DNA of 64,000 nucleotides from Allodiplogaster sudhausi (GCA_945643635.1 CALZFC010000252.1:4176001-4240000), one strand, 5' to 3'; shown: positions 35,159 to 47,420, counted from the stretch's first letter. Made by a program: numbers and translations. The notes: generated by a model not told the origin, from the letters alone.

Positions 35159-36288
35159 CACCCACCTGCGGCACTCTCTGCTGTGGCTGTGGATAGGGAT
35201 GCTGCTGGGGAGGTGGTGGTGGCCGTCTCTGAGGCGCGGGTGCCTGATAGCGACGAGCCGGGCATCCTCGTCTCTCGAGTTGCCGTCCGTAGGCACACTC
35301 GCGAGAGCGAGTTGCGTGATCTAAGTCCAGCGACATTTGAATCTCTCGCCCTATGCACTGATCTCTGACAAGAACTTGCATACATCCACGAAACATTAAG
35401 AAATATCAAAACTTTAAAAAAATAGAAACACAGAGCACCAAGATTTCCGCTTCCGCAGTCCGACCAGTCAGTCCATTCGCCCGCCTCTATTTCGTCGTTT
35501 TCCGAGACTGCAAGATTATCATTCCCTATTTCTGGATTCTGCTCTCTTCCCCTGCACTATTCTCCCTCTTGTCCTCCTATTTAACTCTCTATCTATCTCA
35601 TTTAATATCTCGCTCTCCTACTCTTCCCTTTCTCTCTCTTTCCCCTCGCTCTTTCCTTCTCTCTCTTTCAGTCACTCTCTCCTTCTCTCCCCTCCCCTCC
35701 CCTCCCATCCTACGTCTCTTCTTCCTGTCCACTCTATCCGAGCTGGTGGCCAGTCCCTCTCCTCCACTGAGTGGTGGATGAGCATCGAATTGGTGGCAGT
35801 GCGCGACCAGCTCGAGCATACGAACGAGATCTCGTTTTGAGGGTGGATTCTGCTCCACCAGAGTGACCTGGATGTGTAGAGATTTCTATATCTTTAGTCA
35901 TACTGAATTAATATACAATTGTTTTCAGATGTTATTATTTATGAGAGGTTTATTAAAGGGGCCACTACAGATTATTTCAAGTCGTTATAGATAATTTTTA
36001 AATTCAAAAATAGTCTAACGATACCAACATTTTCGGCAACAGAGTTTTGCTCGAAGAGATAGCAGTAATGATGCTGCGTGGTGTTCCTCACGTAGTAGTA
36101 GACAACTCAATTTTGAGTTGTGTAAAACAAAGAATTTATTTGAAATTTTTTATTTTGAAAACCTAGCAATTTTTTAATATCAAAATGATTCATCCACCTG
36201 CACTACACTTTGGATAGATGTCGACGCAAGCACGCTGGCATTCAGAAGCAGTGCCCAGCAGAATAGCCGTTGGCTCAGAGCCTTTGAT

Positions 36289-36331
<43 letters not shown>

Positions 36332-36387
36332 AAGGAAGTAGAGAGACAGGACAGCGAAGGAGACAAATAGAGAAGCGGAAAGAGAGC

Positions 36388-36439
<52 letters not shown>

Positions 36440-36881
36440 GAGACAGAGAAGAAGAAGAAAGAGATAGAGAGATGGAAAGAAAGACATTCTGTAAATATAA
36501 GAGATGAGAACGAACCAGCGAGTGCAGTGTTGTTGTGAACACGGGCGCAGAGAGCGAGAGGATGGCTGTCGTCGAGTGATTCTCCTACTGGAATGACAAT
36601 GAAGTCATGATCAGATGTCTTACAACTGATCAAATATCCATCCATTCAATCCCATACTAAACATTCCTTTGTTGTATTTTATGTATTGCTGCCAAAAAAT
36701 TTTTTAATGAATTAAGGGAAGGGTGGCAAAGTTCATTTGGTTCAGTTGGCTACTGGCAATTGACACCAATCTTAGCCAGGTCAGCAGATTAGCCGTGCGA
36801 AATGCTCGCTCGAAATTCATTTTAAAACAAATATATCCATCATGTTCATCACTCTCCTCGTCTGGCTCACATGACTTCCCC

Positions 36882-36929
<48 letters not shown>

Positions 36930-37565
36930 GTCTCACTTTCTCTCTGTCTCCCGCTTTCGCTCTCTTGTCTACATATATCATTTCAGAGAAGCGAAAAAAA
37001 GGATAGTTGCAGTGGGAGGAGTACGCGAGTTCTCTCTTTGCAAGGGACAAAAAGTTCAAGGAAATGTGTGTGTCAGGAGTGATTGACACGTGGTCCGAGA
37101 AAAGATATGAACTTCCAAATGGCATCTTTCTGTGCCATGGCACTATTATAGGATACTCACTCGTCGTGTCTCTCTCTCTCTCTAGCTCTCTCTAGCTCTC
37201 TCTTTTGCTCTCTAGCTCTCTTTCGTTATATTCTTCTGCATTTCCTTGATATTCTAAATTATAAAACAGCAGATGCAATTAAACTTTTAATATTATTCCC
37301 TTTAAGATCAACTGATATCTCGTGTGCTTGGATACATACATACATACGTCAAAAGAATTGCTTGCAGCCTTCTCAACAAGGGCAGTGGTTCCGCTCAAAG
37401 TTTAATTCTCTCTCTCTCACACTATCTCTCTCTGTTCTTTCACCCTCTCTCAATCGCACTCAACACTCCGTATTGAGTGTCTCTTCTATCAGTGGAGAAA
37501 AATAAAACCGTACCTGATTGGCGGCAGTGTACAAGAAGCAGCAGAAATAGCATCGCTTTTCGCAT
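31177..37565 (-). CDS. Secreted PAN + thrombospondin type-1 repeat protein
   Basis: Exons (minus): 37514-37565, 36516-36587, 36198-36281, 36029-36105, 35768-35867, 35439-35507, 35166-35374, 34900-35034, 34737-34792, 34509-34584, 34331-34413, 34108-34178, 33872-33975, 33516-33631, 33400-33445, 33138-33279, 32816-32973, 32636-32709, 32468-32552, 32284-32419, 31488-31647, 31177-31282; they join to 736 codons plus stop. A signal peptide ([14 protein letters not shown]) is followed by a PAN/apple-like Cys domain (about 18-95), a first TSP1 repeat ([12 protein letters not shown]), a Pro/Gln-rich region (about 200-360) and seven more TSP1-like modules with [10 protein letters not shown] motifs suited to C-mannosylation. 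The product should be extracellular, probably a matrix or adhesion component. Intron 19 needs a GC donor (GAG|GCTAGA). No close named orthologue is recognised. Confidence 0.9.
31758..32202. mobile_element. 445-bp Tc1/mariner-type MITE in a TSP1-gene intron
   Basis: The element starts CAGTACCGCTCAACGGC and ends with its inverted copy, with a TA on each side (31756-31757 and 32203-32204). The inverted repeats extend about 150 bp with few mismatches. TA-CAGT termini fit the Tc1/mariner superfamily. The unique core (about 31911-32050) lacks any coding frame and contains the 10-bp palindrome GGTTCGAACC. It sits in the intron between exons 20 and 21. Confidence 0.88.
32437..32467 (-). other. GC-AG intron 19 of the TSP1 gene
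   Basis: Exon 19 ends GPAE followed by GCTAGA. The parallel upstream repeat exon ends GPAE followed by a normal GT, and both next exons begin with the same ET…C pattern in phase 0. A GT donor 16 bases downstream (GGGG|GTAAGG) would shift the frame. Confidence 0.7.
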
Positions 37566-39522
37566 CTCGGTGGAACTTGCTGATAAGGCGATTCCGGAAT
37601 AAGCTGGTAAATGAATGACCTTCTGGTCCAAGAGGGCAGATCAGGATACGCGAAGAAGACACGAAGGAGGGCAGGCTCGATCTCTCTCTCTCTCTCTCTC
37701 TTTCCCTCTCTGCTAGCCACTGACGGGAGCGGTGCCCGGGGGGCTATATGACGAGTCGAGGTTGTGGCACATGCTAGAGAGAGAGGCACAATTTAACTTG
37801 GCTCTCCCTCTCCCCTTCTCTCTCTCTCTCTATCTGATTCTCTGACTCTCTTTCATTCCATCCTTCTTTCTTTTGCCTTCCGCCTCTCTCTACTGCTTGT
37901 GTCCTCTCTCCATTATCTTTCTTGCTACATTCTCGCTAGCCTTGTACAACTATTCTTCAGCTTCCTAAACCTCTAATATCCACCTTTCTCTAGAGTATAA
38001 TATCTCTCTCTTTCTCTCTATCTTCTCTCTCACGCTTTGCCTTTCTCTCTCTCTCCTTGTTGTTTAATTATAGATGCCTGAAGCGTGCAAGAGTGTCCGT
38101 AACAAATGCTCCTGGTCATCCCGCGATCCTCCGATCTCGGATCACAAATCATTCGTCAACGCCTCGGGCAATCAAGATAGCTGTGAGAAAGTAGATAAAT
38201 GACTTTAGAGCTGGTCTAGACCGGAAGCCTTCGATCTTTAAGTGAAGTTGAAATTCAGGCAAGATAACTCACTCCCGGCGGGCAATTCTTGATAACATGT
38301 TTAAAAAAAAGAGTAGATGTTTGCTTGAATTGGGTTAATACCCCTGTTTTAGATTTCCAAAGTGGTTTCGCTGAACGGTGAATTCACTTACTAGCCTAAC
38401 TGTTTGATGTTCATAAGACAATGAAGGCCAATCAACATTAGCCGATCAAGGATTACTCCTGTTGTTGATGTGACATTGTGCAACATATGAAGATGATAGA
38501 AGCGTGCTCTCTCTCTCTCTCACTTTATGCCATTACAGCATGCAGCAGAAGAAGGAAGAGTAGAGATAGAGAGGGAGAGAGAAGTGAGAGAGAGAGATGA
38601 GAGAGAAGAAAGAGAAGAGAGAGCGAGAGAAAGTATATCCGGGGCTATATATTCCTCTCTCGTCGCATTCGCATTGCAAATTAGTCATCTTTTCGCCTCC
38701 TTCTGGCGCTGCTTCTCTTATTATCCTATTTTCTGCTGACAACTTTTTCTCTGCCTCTTTCGCTCTCTCACGAAGACTTACCTTGGTCGTAAGATCACTC
38801 TCCTTCAAGTCCTCCTCAGCTCAGATTTCACGTCAAGGGGAGGACATCGACGATACTGAGGAGGAGGCCGAGCCAAGTGGGCTTTACTTTTGCTCTTTTC
38901 TATTTAGGCACGGTTTACCATCGGATATGTCCCGCGAAATTCAAACCGAGTGTTCGTCGGTTGTAAACCTCTTTCTCTCTATACTCTACTGCAACACAGC
39001 CAGGATATGTTTGCTATTGCCATTCCCTATCTTCCTACAGTTTTTACATACTCGTATAAAAAGGAAAAAAATAAAAGGAGGAATCAGTGATGCTTTGTAA
39101 ATTAACTACCGTTTCTGTAAATTGATAATAATGCCTCGAAACAGGCTGTGACGTCATCCGATTGCTTAATGTTTAGACGGTTCAGAATGATAAATGGTGA
39201 ATAAAAATGAAAGTTTTACTGATTTCCATTCTGACTCATTGCTACAGCAGCAATAGTGAGCATATTTATTCCAGCAATCACTGGTACAAGTACCCGAGAT
39301 CAAATCTGCTAGTGAATATTTCCTCAGTGCGATGAAAAAGTAAGACATTTCTTATAAATAAGATGAATTAATATGTCTACTCTTTTACACTGACAATTTC
39401 ATGACTATTCTTTTGGAACAGCGAAGTGGGGTAAAAGAGTTTCCAAATACTGCAAGGCAATCGGACTGATTTCAAATGTAACAACAAAAAAGTACTATAA
39501 CCCAAGCATACTGTAATCCTCT
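37566..39522. other. Region between TSP1 gene and RWDD4; possible plus-strand exons
   Basis: Most of it is CT/GA-rich. Two plus-strand pieces look protein-like. One at 37013-37160, inside the TSP1 gene's first intron, follows acceptor gttgcag and contains [20 protein letters not shown]. The other, 38074-38202, starts with ATG directly after ttatag and gives 42 residues. A third follows acceptor cagctcag near 38837. No coherent model or family was found. The long minus-strand Glu/Lys frame at 38533-38808 partly reflects GA repeats. Confidence 0.3.
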
Positions 39523-41529
39523 TCAATCAACGGCCGAGCCGGTCTGGCTGAGATGCTTGAGAATACAGACCCAGTCATGGCCACGCGCCAACTCCGCACC
39601 CCCCCCTATGACCACGCGGTCCCACATTTTACGCTTTGCCGCCTTTGATTGAGGACCCTGTAACAAATGGACTGCATTCATTTCTTCTCTTCGAATGAAT
39701 ACGATCAACCTTTTAAACATTTTTTAATTAATAAAATTAAACACTACATCAGTCTCCAATTAATCGGCCAGAGTAATGCTCCATAGTCTGCAAGAAGGCA
39801 TCGCATGTTTACATCTGAGGATAGCAGTGAATTCTAAGCCTAGGCATGGATTAGGACGGATATACGATTCTCAAGAGTCTACGTATCCTACGAAAGACGC
39901 TCTAAAGGACTAGCGAGAATAATAATTTGTCTCTAGCGAACTCACCATCGGCATTTTGTTTAAAATATTAAAAAAAAAAGGCTTATTGGGACACGCAACT
40001 ACTTTCACTCATCCAAAACAGCAACTTGGGATAAATCATTAAAATTCAGCAAATGGAGATCTTCATAAAGAAAAAAAGGAAGCAGCAACAACCTCGTTCT
40101 TTTGATCCGCTCTAGCGGCATCAGATGCATTGGCACTCGCAGCAGACGCTGCGGCCAAGTCATTCGCCCACTCACTCGTCAACTCGTCCGCGTGCTCCTG
40201 AGAAAAAAGAATAATAATTAACTACTGATAATATATCCATGTAAACGACATCACAAATTATTTGTAACATTTAGATATCTCGTGTAAATAAGCGAGCAAA
40301 CCTTGGCGTACTCGAAAAGAAGAAAGGAGACAGCCATGCCGACGTTCTCTTCAGCCACGGCGATCAGTGCGTCACGAAGAGTATCTCTTCGGGACTGAAT
40401 ATTAAAAAAATATGATCAAAGCATTTCAAGAGTAAAAAATCAAGGCAATCTTGACCGACCATCGTGAATAATAATGATAAGATTGGGCTTCCAAAATGAT
40501 AAGTAAGAACAAGAAAGGGTGCTATCCTAGTTGGGGGGGGGGGCAAAATAATTTTTTTTTCTAATTCACTCAAAATCGTGCACAGGGGGGTTTTAGGACA
40601 TGGGGAACACGAATATAATGTTCATTTTGTGTTACTATGTCATTTAACAAAGTTACAGTACTTTTACTTGACATAAGTTTTGGCCGATTTCAGGTAAAAT
40701 GCTGCTCGAAGGGGTTTTCAGACCTGTTATACTCGAATATTACGTTCTTTTCGACTTATCTCTATTCGTTAGTGCTTAATTGACACTATTTTAGTGTTTG
40801 GCAGCTCTGAAAACCCTTAGTGCACGAGTTTAGATGTAAAGTAGGGGAAAAAATGTGAAGTACTATAACTTTGTTAAATGAAATTTTTTTTTACAAATTG
40901 AACATTATATTCGTGTTCCCACGGTCTAGAACCCTATATTCGTGTTCCCCATGGCCTAAAACCCCCCTGGGCACGATTTATAGAACATTGAAAAATGAAA
41001 ATATTTTGCCCCCCCCCCAACTAGGATAGCACCCAAGAAAGCATACGGTTATCTACCGAACCGTCGAGATGTGGCTGTTGAAGAAGACATCCAGTGAAAT
41101 GTTGGCTCGCACGGCTGGATACTCTGGAGGCCACTCGATCTCGACCACGAAGGGATGCGCCCCGTCAATGCGATACTGGAGTCGGGTGTCACTCACCTGG
41201 AGAGAGGAATGCATTCCGACGATCAATTATTTATTATTTCCCAGACTACATCCAGAAATGCAACTAAAGCGTAAGATTCGAGGCATCAGTGTATTAGAGT
41301 TCCTGGCGAGAACAAAGAAAAAGGGTTTTCATTGTGTCTTTTGTATTCCGTACAGAAAATAAAGTACAGTCGAAAATTTCCTTATACAAAATAAATTTTT
41401 TTGATACCAAAAGTTCAAAAGTTCTGAAATTAGTTTCAAAACCGTAAGAACCTTTTTGAATGCATCTTCACCATCGTATATGGAGAGAAGCACTTCCAGC
41501 TCGCTCGCCTGTTCTTCTGCTGAGGTCAT
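39523..41529 (-). CDS. RWDD4: RWD domain-containing protein 4
   Basis: Exons (minus): 41452-41529, 41062-41196, 40302-40394, 40093-40197, 39523-39657; all in phase 0, 181 codons plus stop (human RWDD4 is 188). The RWD fold is readable: ELEVLLSIYDGEDAF at the N-terminus, then LQYRIDG, EWPPEYPA with the family YP turn, and the helix AEENVGMAVSFLLFEYAK. The conserved RWDD4 tail KAAKRKM ... DWVCILKHLSQTGS closes the protein. The family's biochemical role is poorly defined; RWD domains usually bind proteins such as UBC9 or kinases. Residues of exon 4 are unusually Ala/Ser-rich. It is transcribed away from SERP1. Confidence 0.93.
40517..41034. mobile_element. 518-bp MITE in RWDD4 intron 2
   Basis: The ends are inverted copies of GGGTGCTATCCTAGTTGGGG, with aagaaa duplicated outside (40511-40516 and 41035-41040). 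Subterminal inverted blocks around the motif CGTGTTCCCCATG extend the symmetry. There is no coding frame. Long G/C homopolymers lie just inside each end. Confidence 0.8.
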
Positions 41530-42217
41530 GCGCGAAGAAGCCGGAAAAGGGTTTACAAACGACTTCCGTTTAAAAACTGTTGGATAGCAAAAGTGCAAGA
41601 AAACCAAGAACAAGAAATTCCTTTTTGAACGGAAATCGCTGAAACATTTTCCGTGTGGGTCCTCGCAGCTCGGCACGCTCACACGCACCGCCTCAGATTA
41701 CCGTAGTAATCGCATTGAATGCCGCCTTGAACCGTAGTCGTGTCTGGGAGTGAGCAGCGCTTTTGCTTGCCTCGCACGAGCTTATCTCTTCTCTTTCCCT
41801 TTCCCCTCCATGATAGGCTTCCATCCTGTGTCGTTTTCTTTGCCGCGTGTATTTCTATCCGTGGCTCGCCCGGGTGTATGGAAATGCCATATATAATTCG
41901 GCTTTCTGATCATGTGACAGCTATTTCCCCGTTTCACCTGTTCCCTTTCTTCGCTCCATCGAAGAACGCCAAATTATCAGACGTTTTCCGTGGCCACTTG
42001 CTGCTCACTAATTGGCTCAATGCTTCTATAGAATTTTATCGATGTGTTCATCCATTCCGAGTTTTCTCATTTGCAATATGTTTAAGAGCTTTCCGCTGTC
42101 AATGCAATGACGTGGTCATGACGACAAGAAGCTGACTGATTCAGACTGCAGATTCAAATTCTCTCAATTCCTCTAGGGTAGCACGAGAGGCTTCTGCAGA
42201 CGTCACTCGAGATAGAA
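41530..42217. promoter_or_regulatory. Divergent promoter region RWDD4 / SERP1
   Basis: The two start codons face away from each other across 688 bp. A 3' splice-like site (cttctgcag, ending 42199) stands 18 bases before the SERP1 ATG, so SERP1 may have a 5' non-coding exon or trans-spliced leader. No TATA box is obvious. Confidence 0.45.
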
Positions 42218-43596
42218 ATGGCACCCAAGCAGAGAATGAATGTCGCCAACAACCAGTTCAGCAAGAACATCAACGTACGAGGCAACATCCCCAAGTCGCT
42301 GGTCTGTTCTTCTTCTTAATCTTTTATTATCATGGTTTTTTTCCGAAACTGGTATTTCCTAAGATTTTCCATCTTCTCATAATTAGCACCACTAGTTTAC
42401 CCCCAAATTAAATTAGTGTTTATATGAAGTCGGGTGACATTGAAGTCCATATAGACTTTCAAATGCTAAATAGGTGCTTGCGGTAGAACGTGGTAAGCGT
42501 TTTTTTTTCTTTCAAACCGTCGGCGAGGTTTATCGAGATTCAGGATTTAACTCTTCTGCATCCAAAGATTGCTGGGACTTGCATAGACCGATTTTCATTG
42601 AAGTTAAACGTGTATTTTGCTTGCACTTTTTCGCTTCCATAAGCGCTTTTCTTTAAGGAAAAAAATGACAAAATGTGAGCTCCCAATTGTATATGTGAAA
42701 AAGTTTAAACAGAGGGCTTGAACTTTCTTCGATTGTAGCTTCTGTGTTCTACGTGTTAGATACACATTTGATTTCATAACGGAGTTTTATTTGACTAGCT
42801 AAAAAGCGTTCTCTAAACTTCTATAGAAGGTTTAATATGAAAGTATTCATATTACTATGTCCTCTTACGTAGCTGCCTTACTTCCTTGTTAATGAAGTCT
42901 GCTTGTTTAGCAGAAGACTCAAGACAGCAACTACCCGGCCGCTCCTTGGCTCATCGGCCTTTTCGTCTTCGTGGTCTGCGGATCTGGTCAGGCCTTTCTT
43001 CTTCTTCTTCTTTAATCCTTTCCATTTCAATTTAACGTCCAAATATGTGGATATATTTTGCGCTCCACTTGAGGAAAGGCAAGTAATACGAGAAGGTCAG
43101 AATTCTTTTGCTTGCATGACGTCAAAGCGAGCGTGTCTTTTCCAGTAGTTAAACATGGAACCGAGGGAAATGGCATTTCTACAATTCTTGTTCCTGAGTA
43201 CAAACTAAATTGAACTGAATTGTAGTCCTGAAACGCCGTGTGCGGTGGTTGTTGGCAGAATGAAAATGAAGTGGCACGTTCCAGTATATGTTGGAATTGG
43301 TTTTATAATTGGGCTTTTTCCAGTGTATTGGTGACGTAATGAGAAGTTTATCGGAGCGGAATTCTTATGCGTACAAGATGTAATGTAATGTGAAGAGATT
43401 GGCACATGGTAGTTTTGAAACATCAGAGAGCATTACGTAAATGATATATGGAAATCCTTGAGTGATGTTGGGCTGCGGAGAAATTGATTAAGAAAATGGG
43501 TTGCCTAGGCGAAGACTTATAATTATATGGTCCCTGCTTATCGTTTTATTTTCAGCCGTCTTCGAGATTGTCCGGTACGTGAAGATGGGCTGGTGA
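42218..43596 (+). CDS. SERP1: Stress-associated ER protein SERP1/RAMP4
   Basis: Exons 42218-42301, 42914-42986 and 43556-43596 give 65 residues, the normal size of this family (66 in human). The N-terminal cytosolic part has KQRMNVANNQFSKNI and RGN, followed by a single C-terminal membrane anchor (WLIGLFVFVVCGSAVFEI). RAMP4 proteins are tail-anchored in the ER, bind the Sec61 translocon and ribosome, and stabilise newly made membrane proteins during stress. The small size explains why it escapes frame-length filters. Ends KMGW. Confidence 0.95.
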
Positions 43597-44264
43597 GCGA
43601 GGACGCGAGATGACTGCCATCCCACCGTAGTCAAACCGTTACTCCATCTCTCCTAAATCTATGCCGCCTTCATCTCTCTATCGTCTGTGGAAAGAGTATG
43701 AATAGGCGCATCCTCCTTTGCTGGTTCTCTCTCAAGTGTGATATACATAAATGCATGTCTTTACTGCTGTAGCGATACGCTTTTTGTAACGGTTTCATTT
43801 CTGAAATGATTCCTTCGCGGCCTCACTCTGGACGAGACCCAAAACATTGCCACAATGCTATAGAAAATGATTAAGTTAGCACTATTCTTCCTTTTCTGCA
43901 TGTACATCCAGAGCCTTTTCACGCGTGGTCCAATCACAGTTGAAGTAGCCTTTCCTTGTCTTCCTCACCGAGAATTGCCATCTGTTATTGGGAAACACTT
44001 TTAAATCCTGTCCAATAATTTTTCATCTTTTTTTTTCAGGACCCACTGTCGTTGTTTGTAAGCATCAAAAACTCAGCAATTTCAGATTGATTCTATTTAT
44101 TTTGGATGTCTTCTACTTGGAGTAGCAAAAGAGTTCGTATTTATTATTGTTTGTACTTGCAAAGATAAAATAATATCGATTTGAATTGTAGAAGCAATAG
44201 TGACACCCGGCAAAGCGATATCTTGTATCAGTCAAAATGATCAAGAAGGGGGATATTCTGGCAG
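43597..44264. other. SERP1 3' UTR and intergenic DNA
   Basis: No coding segment is seen. The stretch leads to a 3' splice-like site (ttctggcag) directly at the next gene's ATG. Confidence 0.4.
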
Positions 44265-44821
44265 ATGAAGCGTGCTCGGTTCCTCGTCTTCATCTACGGG
44301 ACTCTGAAGAAGGAAGAGCCGAATCATCACGCGCTCTCCAGTGGGCAGGTGGCTTGATTTCTCTCGGTTTGGAGGGGGGCGATGGGAAGCTTGGTTATCC
44401 GCTTCTGGATTATACGTTGCTAACGACGAATACTTGCTTACGATTTCCATCTAAGCAAGTGGCTAGAGAGCTGGAAATTAAGTGAAATTGCAATTGGAAT
44501 TTTCCCCAGCGGAAATGGACAATTGTGAATTAAAATAAAATGAGGTCAATTATGACTTTTATATAAAGAAGTAATATATGCCTGTAATAGGAAATGAATG
44601 TTGAAAAGAATTAGGGCGAGTGCTGCTTCGTCGGAAGCGCCACTCTGGCAGACGATTCCCTCTCGTCATCGCCACCCGCCACAACATTCCATTCTTAGTC
44701 GACGAACCCGGCCAGGGACACCAGTCAGTTCTCTTCCTCCTTTCTATTCATTTCGTATAAAATCGTCGAATTTAATGTCTCATGGTTATTTTTCCTGCTC
44801 TGTCTTTCTTTCGTCTCTCTT

Positions 44822-44854
<33 letters not shown>

Positions 44855-45062
44855 AAGAAAGACTTTCGAGAAAGAGTGAGAGAGAGAACGAGAGAGAGAG
44901 AGAGAGAGAGAGACAGAACTCCCACATCCTCGCACACATTGCTCGCGATCGAGCAGAGTGTCGGGTGAAGTCTACGAGGTCTGCCGCGCCAAGCTGGAGG
45001 TGCTGGACGAGCTGGAGGGCTACCCGAACCTCTACATCCGTCGAGAGGAGCAGGTTTCCACT

Positions 45063-45110
<48 letters not shown>

Positions 45111-45574
45111 TGTATCTCTCTCTGTCTCTCTCTCTGTATCTCTGTATCTCTCTCTCTGTCTTCCTCATTATCTTTCTTCCTGTTCATTTCTTTCATTCCT
45201 CCCGACGCTTAATGTCGCCTCGAGTGCCGGCCAGTCTTCATCCGCCCTGGTCTACCTTCTCCCTCGCCTTCCCTCCTCTCTGCTGGCCTCGGCAACGTCG
45301 CCAATGGCCAAGTATTCGTCAGGCCAGAGCAATCATTCTCTATTCTATTCTCTTTTTCTACATTTTCCATTTCACCGCTTTGAAAAATGAACTACACTAA
45401 TTCAGCAGAATGATAGATTCGTCACTGAATTCACATAAATTCTATGTTATGAGAATATCAAATAGTTAACATCAATCAAATAAATGTAAGACTATTGCAG
45501 CACGCAGCCACGGCAGGCCATATGAGGAGGGCGAAGAGTGCAAGACAATTGAAGACCTAGAGAAGGCTGTTTAG
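44265..45574 (+). CDS. Gamma-glutamylamine cyclotransferase-like (AIG2/GGACT family), possibly frameshifted
   Basis: Exons 44265-44348, exon 2 ending 44723, 44957-45053, 45235-45322 and 45501-45574. Family marks: the N-terminal FIYGTLKKEEPNHHAL (YGTLK loop), FPLVIATRHNIPFL, GEVYEV followed by LDELEGYPNLY (catalytic-type Glu region), YLLPRLPSSLL and a C-terminal SHGRPY. Members cyclise gamma-glutamyl-epsilon-lysine from degraded cross-linked proteins. Exon 2 is odd: from the natural acceptor (44615) the frame reads FVGSATLADD as expected, then needs a one-base shift to continue FPLVIAT; using a weaker acceptor (start 44638) keeps the frame (142 codons) but loses that strand. Intron 4 appears to start GC (TCAG|GCCAGA). 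Confidence 0.8.
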
Positions 45575-45607
45575 ACGATGGGGAAAGGCTTGGGGGATTG
45601 AGAGAAC

Positions 45608-45638
<31 letters not shown>

Positions 45639-45984
45639 CGAGAGAGCGGGAGAGATGGAAAGAGGGAGGATGATAAAGAGAGAAAAACAAATGTGTCGTA
45701 GATCGCCTGACTGGGTATGAGTGATCGAATGAGGAAATATAAGAAAGCAATGAAAAGATTCCACATCAATATCACTTCTAATAAATGATTCCTTTGCTAA
45801 ATAAATGCGTTTACGCCCCTGTTGCATTGCTAGTATCAGAGCACTTCCGTGTTGATATTCAATTTCAAAAACTAAAAGCATCAGAGCATCCATCCACTCT
45901 CAACTAATTGTAAGCACCATTAGTTTAGCGCCGTTTCCTTTAGGAAAGAAGAAAGAGAATGAAATAGAAGAAGATAAGTCATAT

Positions 45985-46030
<46 letters not shown>

Positions 46031-46950
46031 GAGAAAAGAAAGAGATAGGGGGAGAGGGAGAGATAGAGAGGAAATCGGAGAGAGAGAAAGACGAGCGGAA
46101 ACGGAGAACGAATTCCAATGTCTCGAACAGCGATCATTTGACCAGATAATATTCGACGATATGCCTGGTACTGACCATGTCTGCTTTGAATGAAATTCAT
46201 GTTTCCAATTTGCACTTTTGTAGTTTCAGGCATACCATGATTTCTCTCTCTCTCTCCCTCTCTCTCTCTCTCATTATTTCTCTCTCTCTTCTTTCTCTCT
46301 CTTTCTTGCTCGCGCTTGTTATCTATATTTCATGTTCTGGTTCTTTTCCGGCCCCTCAGGCAATATCAAAATTTTCCACTACAATATCTGAATGTTGTAG
46401 TGCCAAATTTAGGTCCTATGAATATCTTTTCCTTGTCTCGCGAGATCTCGTTATCACTTTCTTCTAAGCTTATCAGAATATTCGTAATGATGGAGCCATC
46501 GGTTCGTATAAATCCTATGTTGTTCGGTTTCGGAAAAAAAAGATGGTGAGCACCCCTTCATGGTGGTCTTTGCACCAGGAGATCCTCTCTCTCCTGTCTA
46601 TTTGTGTTTTCCTCATGTTTGCCCACTGCGAGCTCGAATTCCGCTCTTTTCTCTTCCCATATGCGTTCTTTCCCCGAAAGGAATTGTGTATTCTGAGTGC
46701 GCAGTCGAACATAGTTCATCGCGAATTCCCTGCAGTATTACTTTTTCGTTCATTTCCCACTCACATTTGCTGATTTTTCATCTATTCAGCAGTTAGTGTG
46801 ACCGTGTGAATACATGCAAGCTGAATAAATAAACAAAAAAGACTCCGGCATTCATCTTCCAGTTATTTTCTTCTTCAATCTTTTCTATTCATCGCGTCGC
46901 TGTATTTGCTTTTGTGAATTTTTTGTGAATTCTGCAAACTCGCCCGAAAG
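45575..46950. other. Intergenic, microsatellite-bearing
   Basis: GA tracts at 45602-45650 and 45986-46030 and CT tracts at 46240-46300. No supported gene. Confidence 0.5.
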
Positions 46951-46959
46951 TTGGCAACG

Positions 46960-47265
46960 TTTCCTTCCTTTTCACACTTGTCTCGGAAGAGAAGCCACCA
47001 GTGATTCCAGGCTCTCCTCCGGCCTCGGCGCCGGCCGGGCTCCCAGCCGGCCTCAGCAACACGACGCGCGCGTCTTCCGCTTCGGCGGGCCTCCACTACT
47101 GTAAGCTCCGCCAAGCCGTCCAGCCCCAAACCCCGCCCACCCGTCCCGATCGGTGTGATCTGTTGCCATCGAGTGATAGCATGCGACGGGTGCGCCATCG
47201 ACCGGTCGCCCTCTGGTCGTGCTGTCTGGTTCGCGCGCGGCGGATTGTGCTGGGTGGGTATATTC
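46960..47265. other. GC-rich block upstream of MGAT1
   Basis: This 300-bp stretch is strikingly richer in C and G than its surroundings and is open in several frames on both strands. One plus frame contains VICCHRVIACDGC, superficially like part of a ZZ zinc finger, but the rest of the finger is missing. It could be a 5' exon or promoter-proximal DNA of MGAT1, or an exon of an unrecognised gene. Confidence 0.35.
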
Positions 47266-47420
47266 TATGCTTTTATAGTTTCAAAATGCAATGTTGTGTT
47301 CATCACACGAATATTCCATGCCAAGGGACAATAAAAATCTAGAATTTTGTGACCAAAGTAAAAATGGACAACTGCAATATCTTTTGACCTTGTTCTACTC
47401 TTGGATTATTCGTATCCGGG

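Noticed and set aside
38533..38808. Minus-strand coiled-coil-like frame downstream of RWDD4
   Set aside because: It has no ATG, its upstream border lacks a good acceptor, and its Glu/Lys content partly reflects GA-rich DNA; a plus-strand acceptor overlaps it.
47130..47265. ZZ-type zinc finger
   Set aside because: Only one CxxC-like pair (CDGC) is present; the remaining ligands and the conserved RYKC block are missing.
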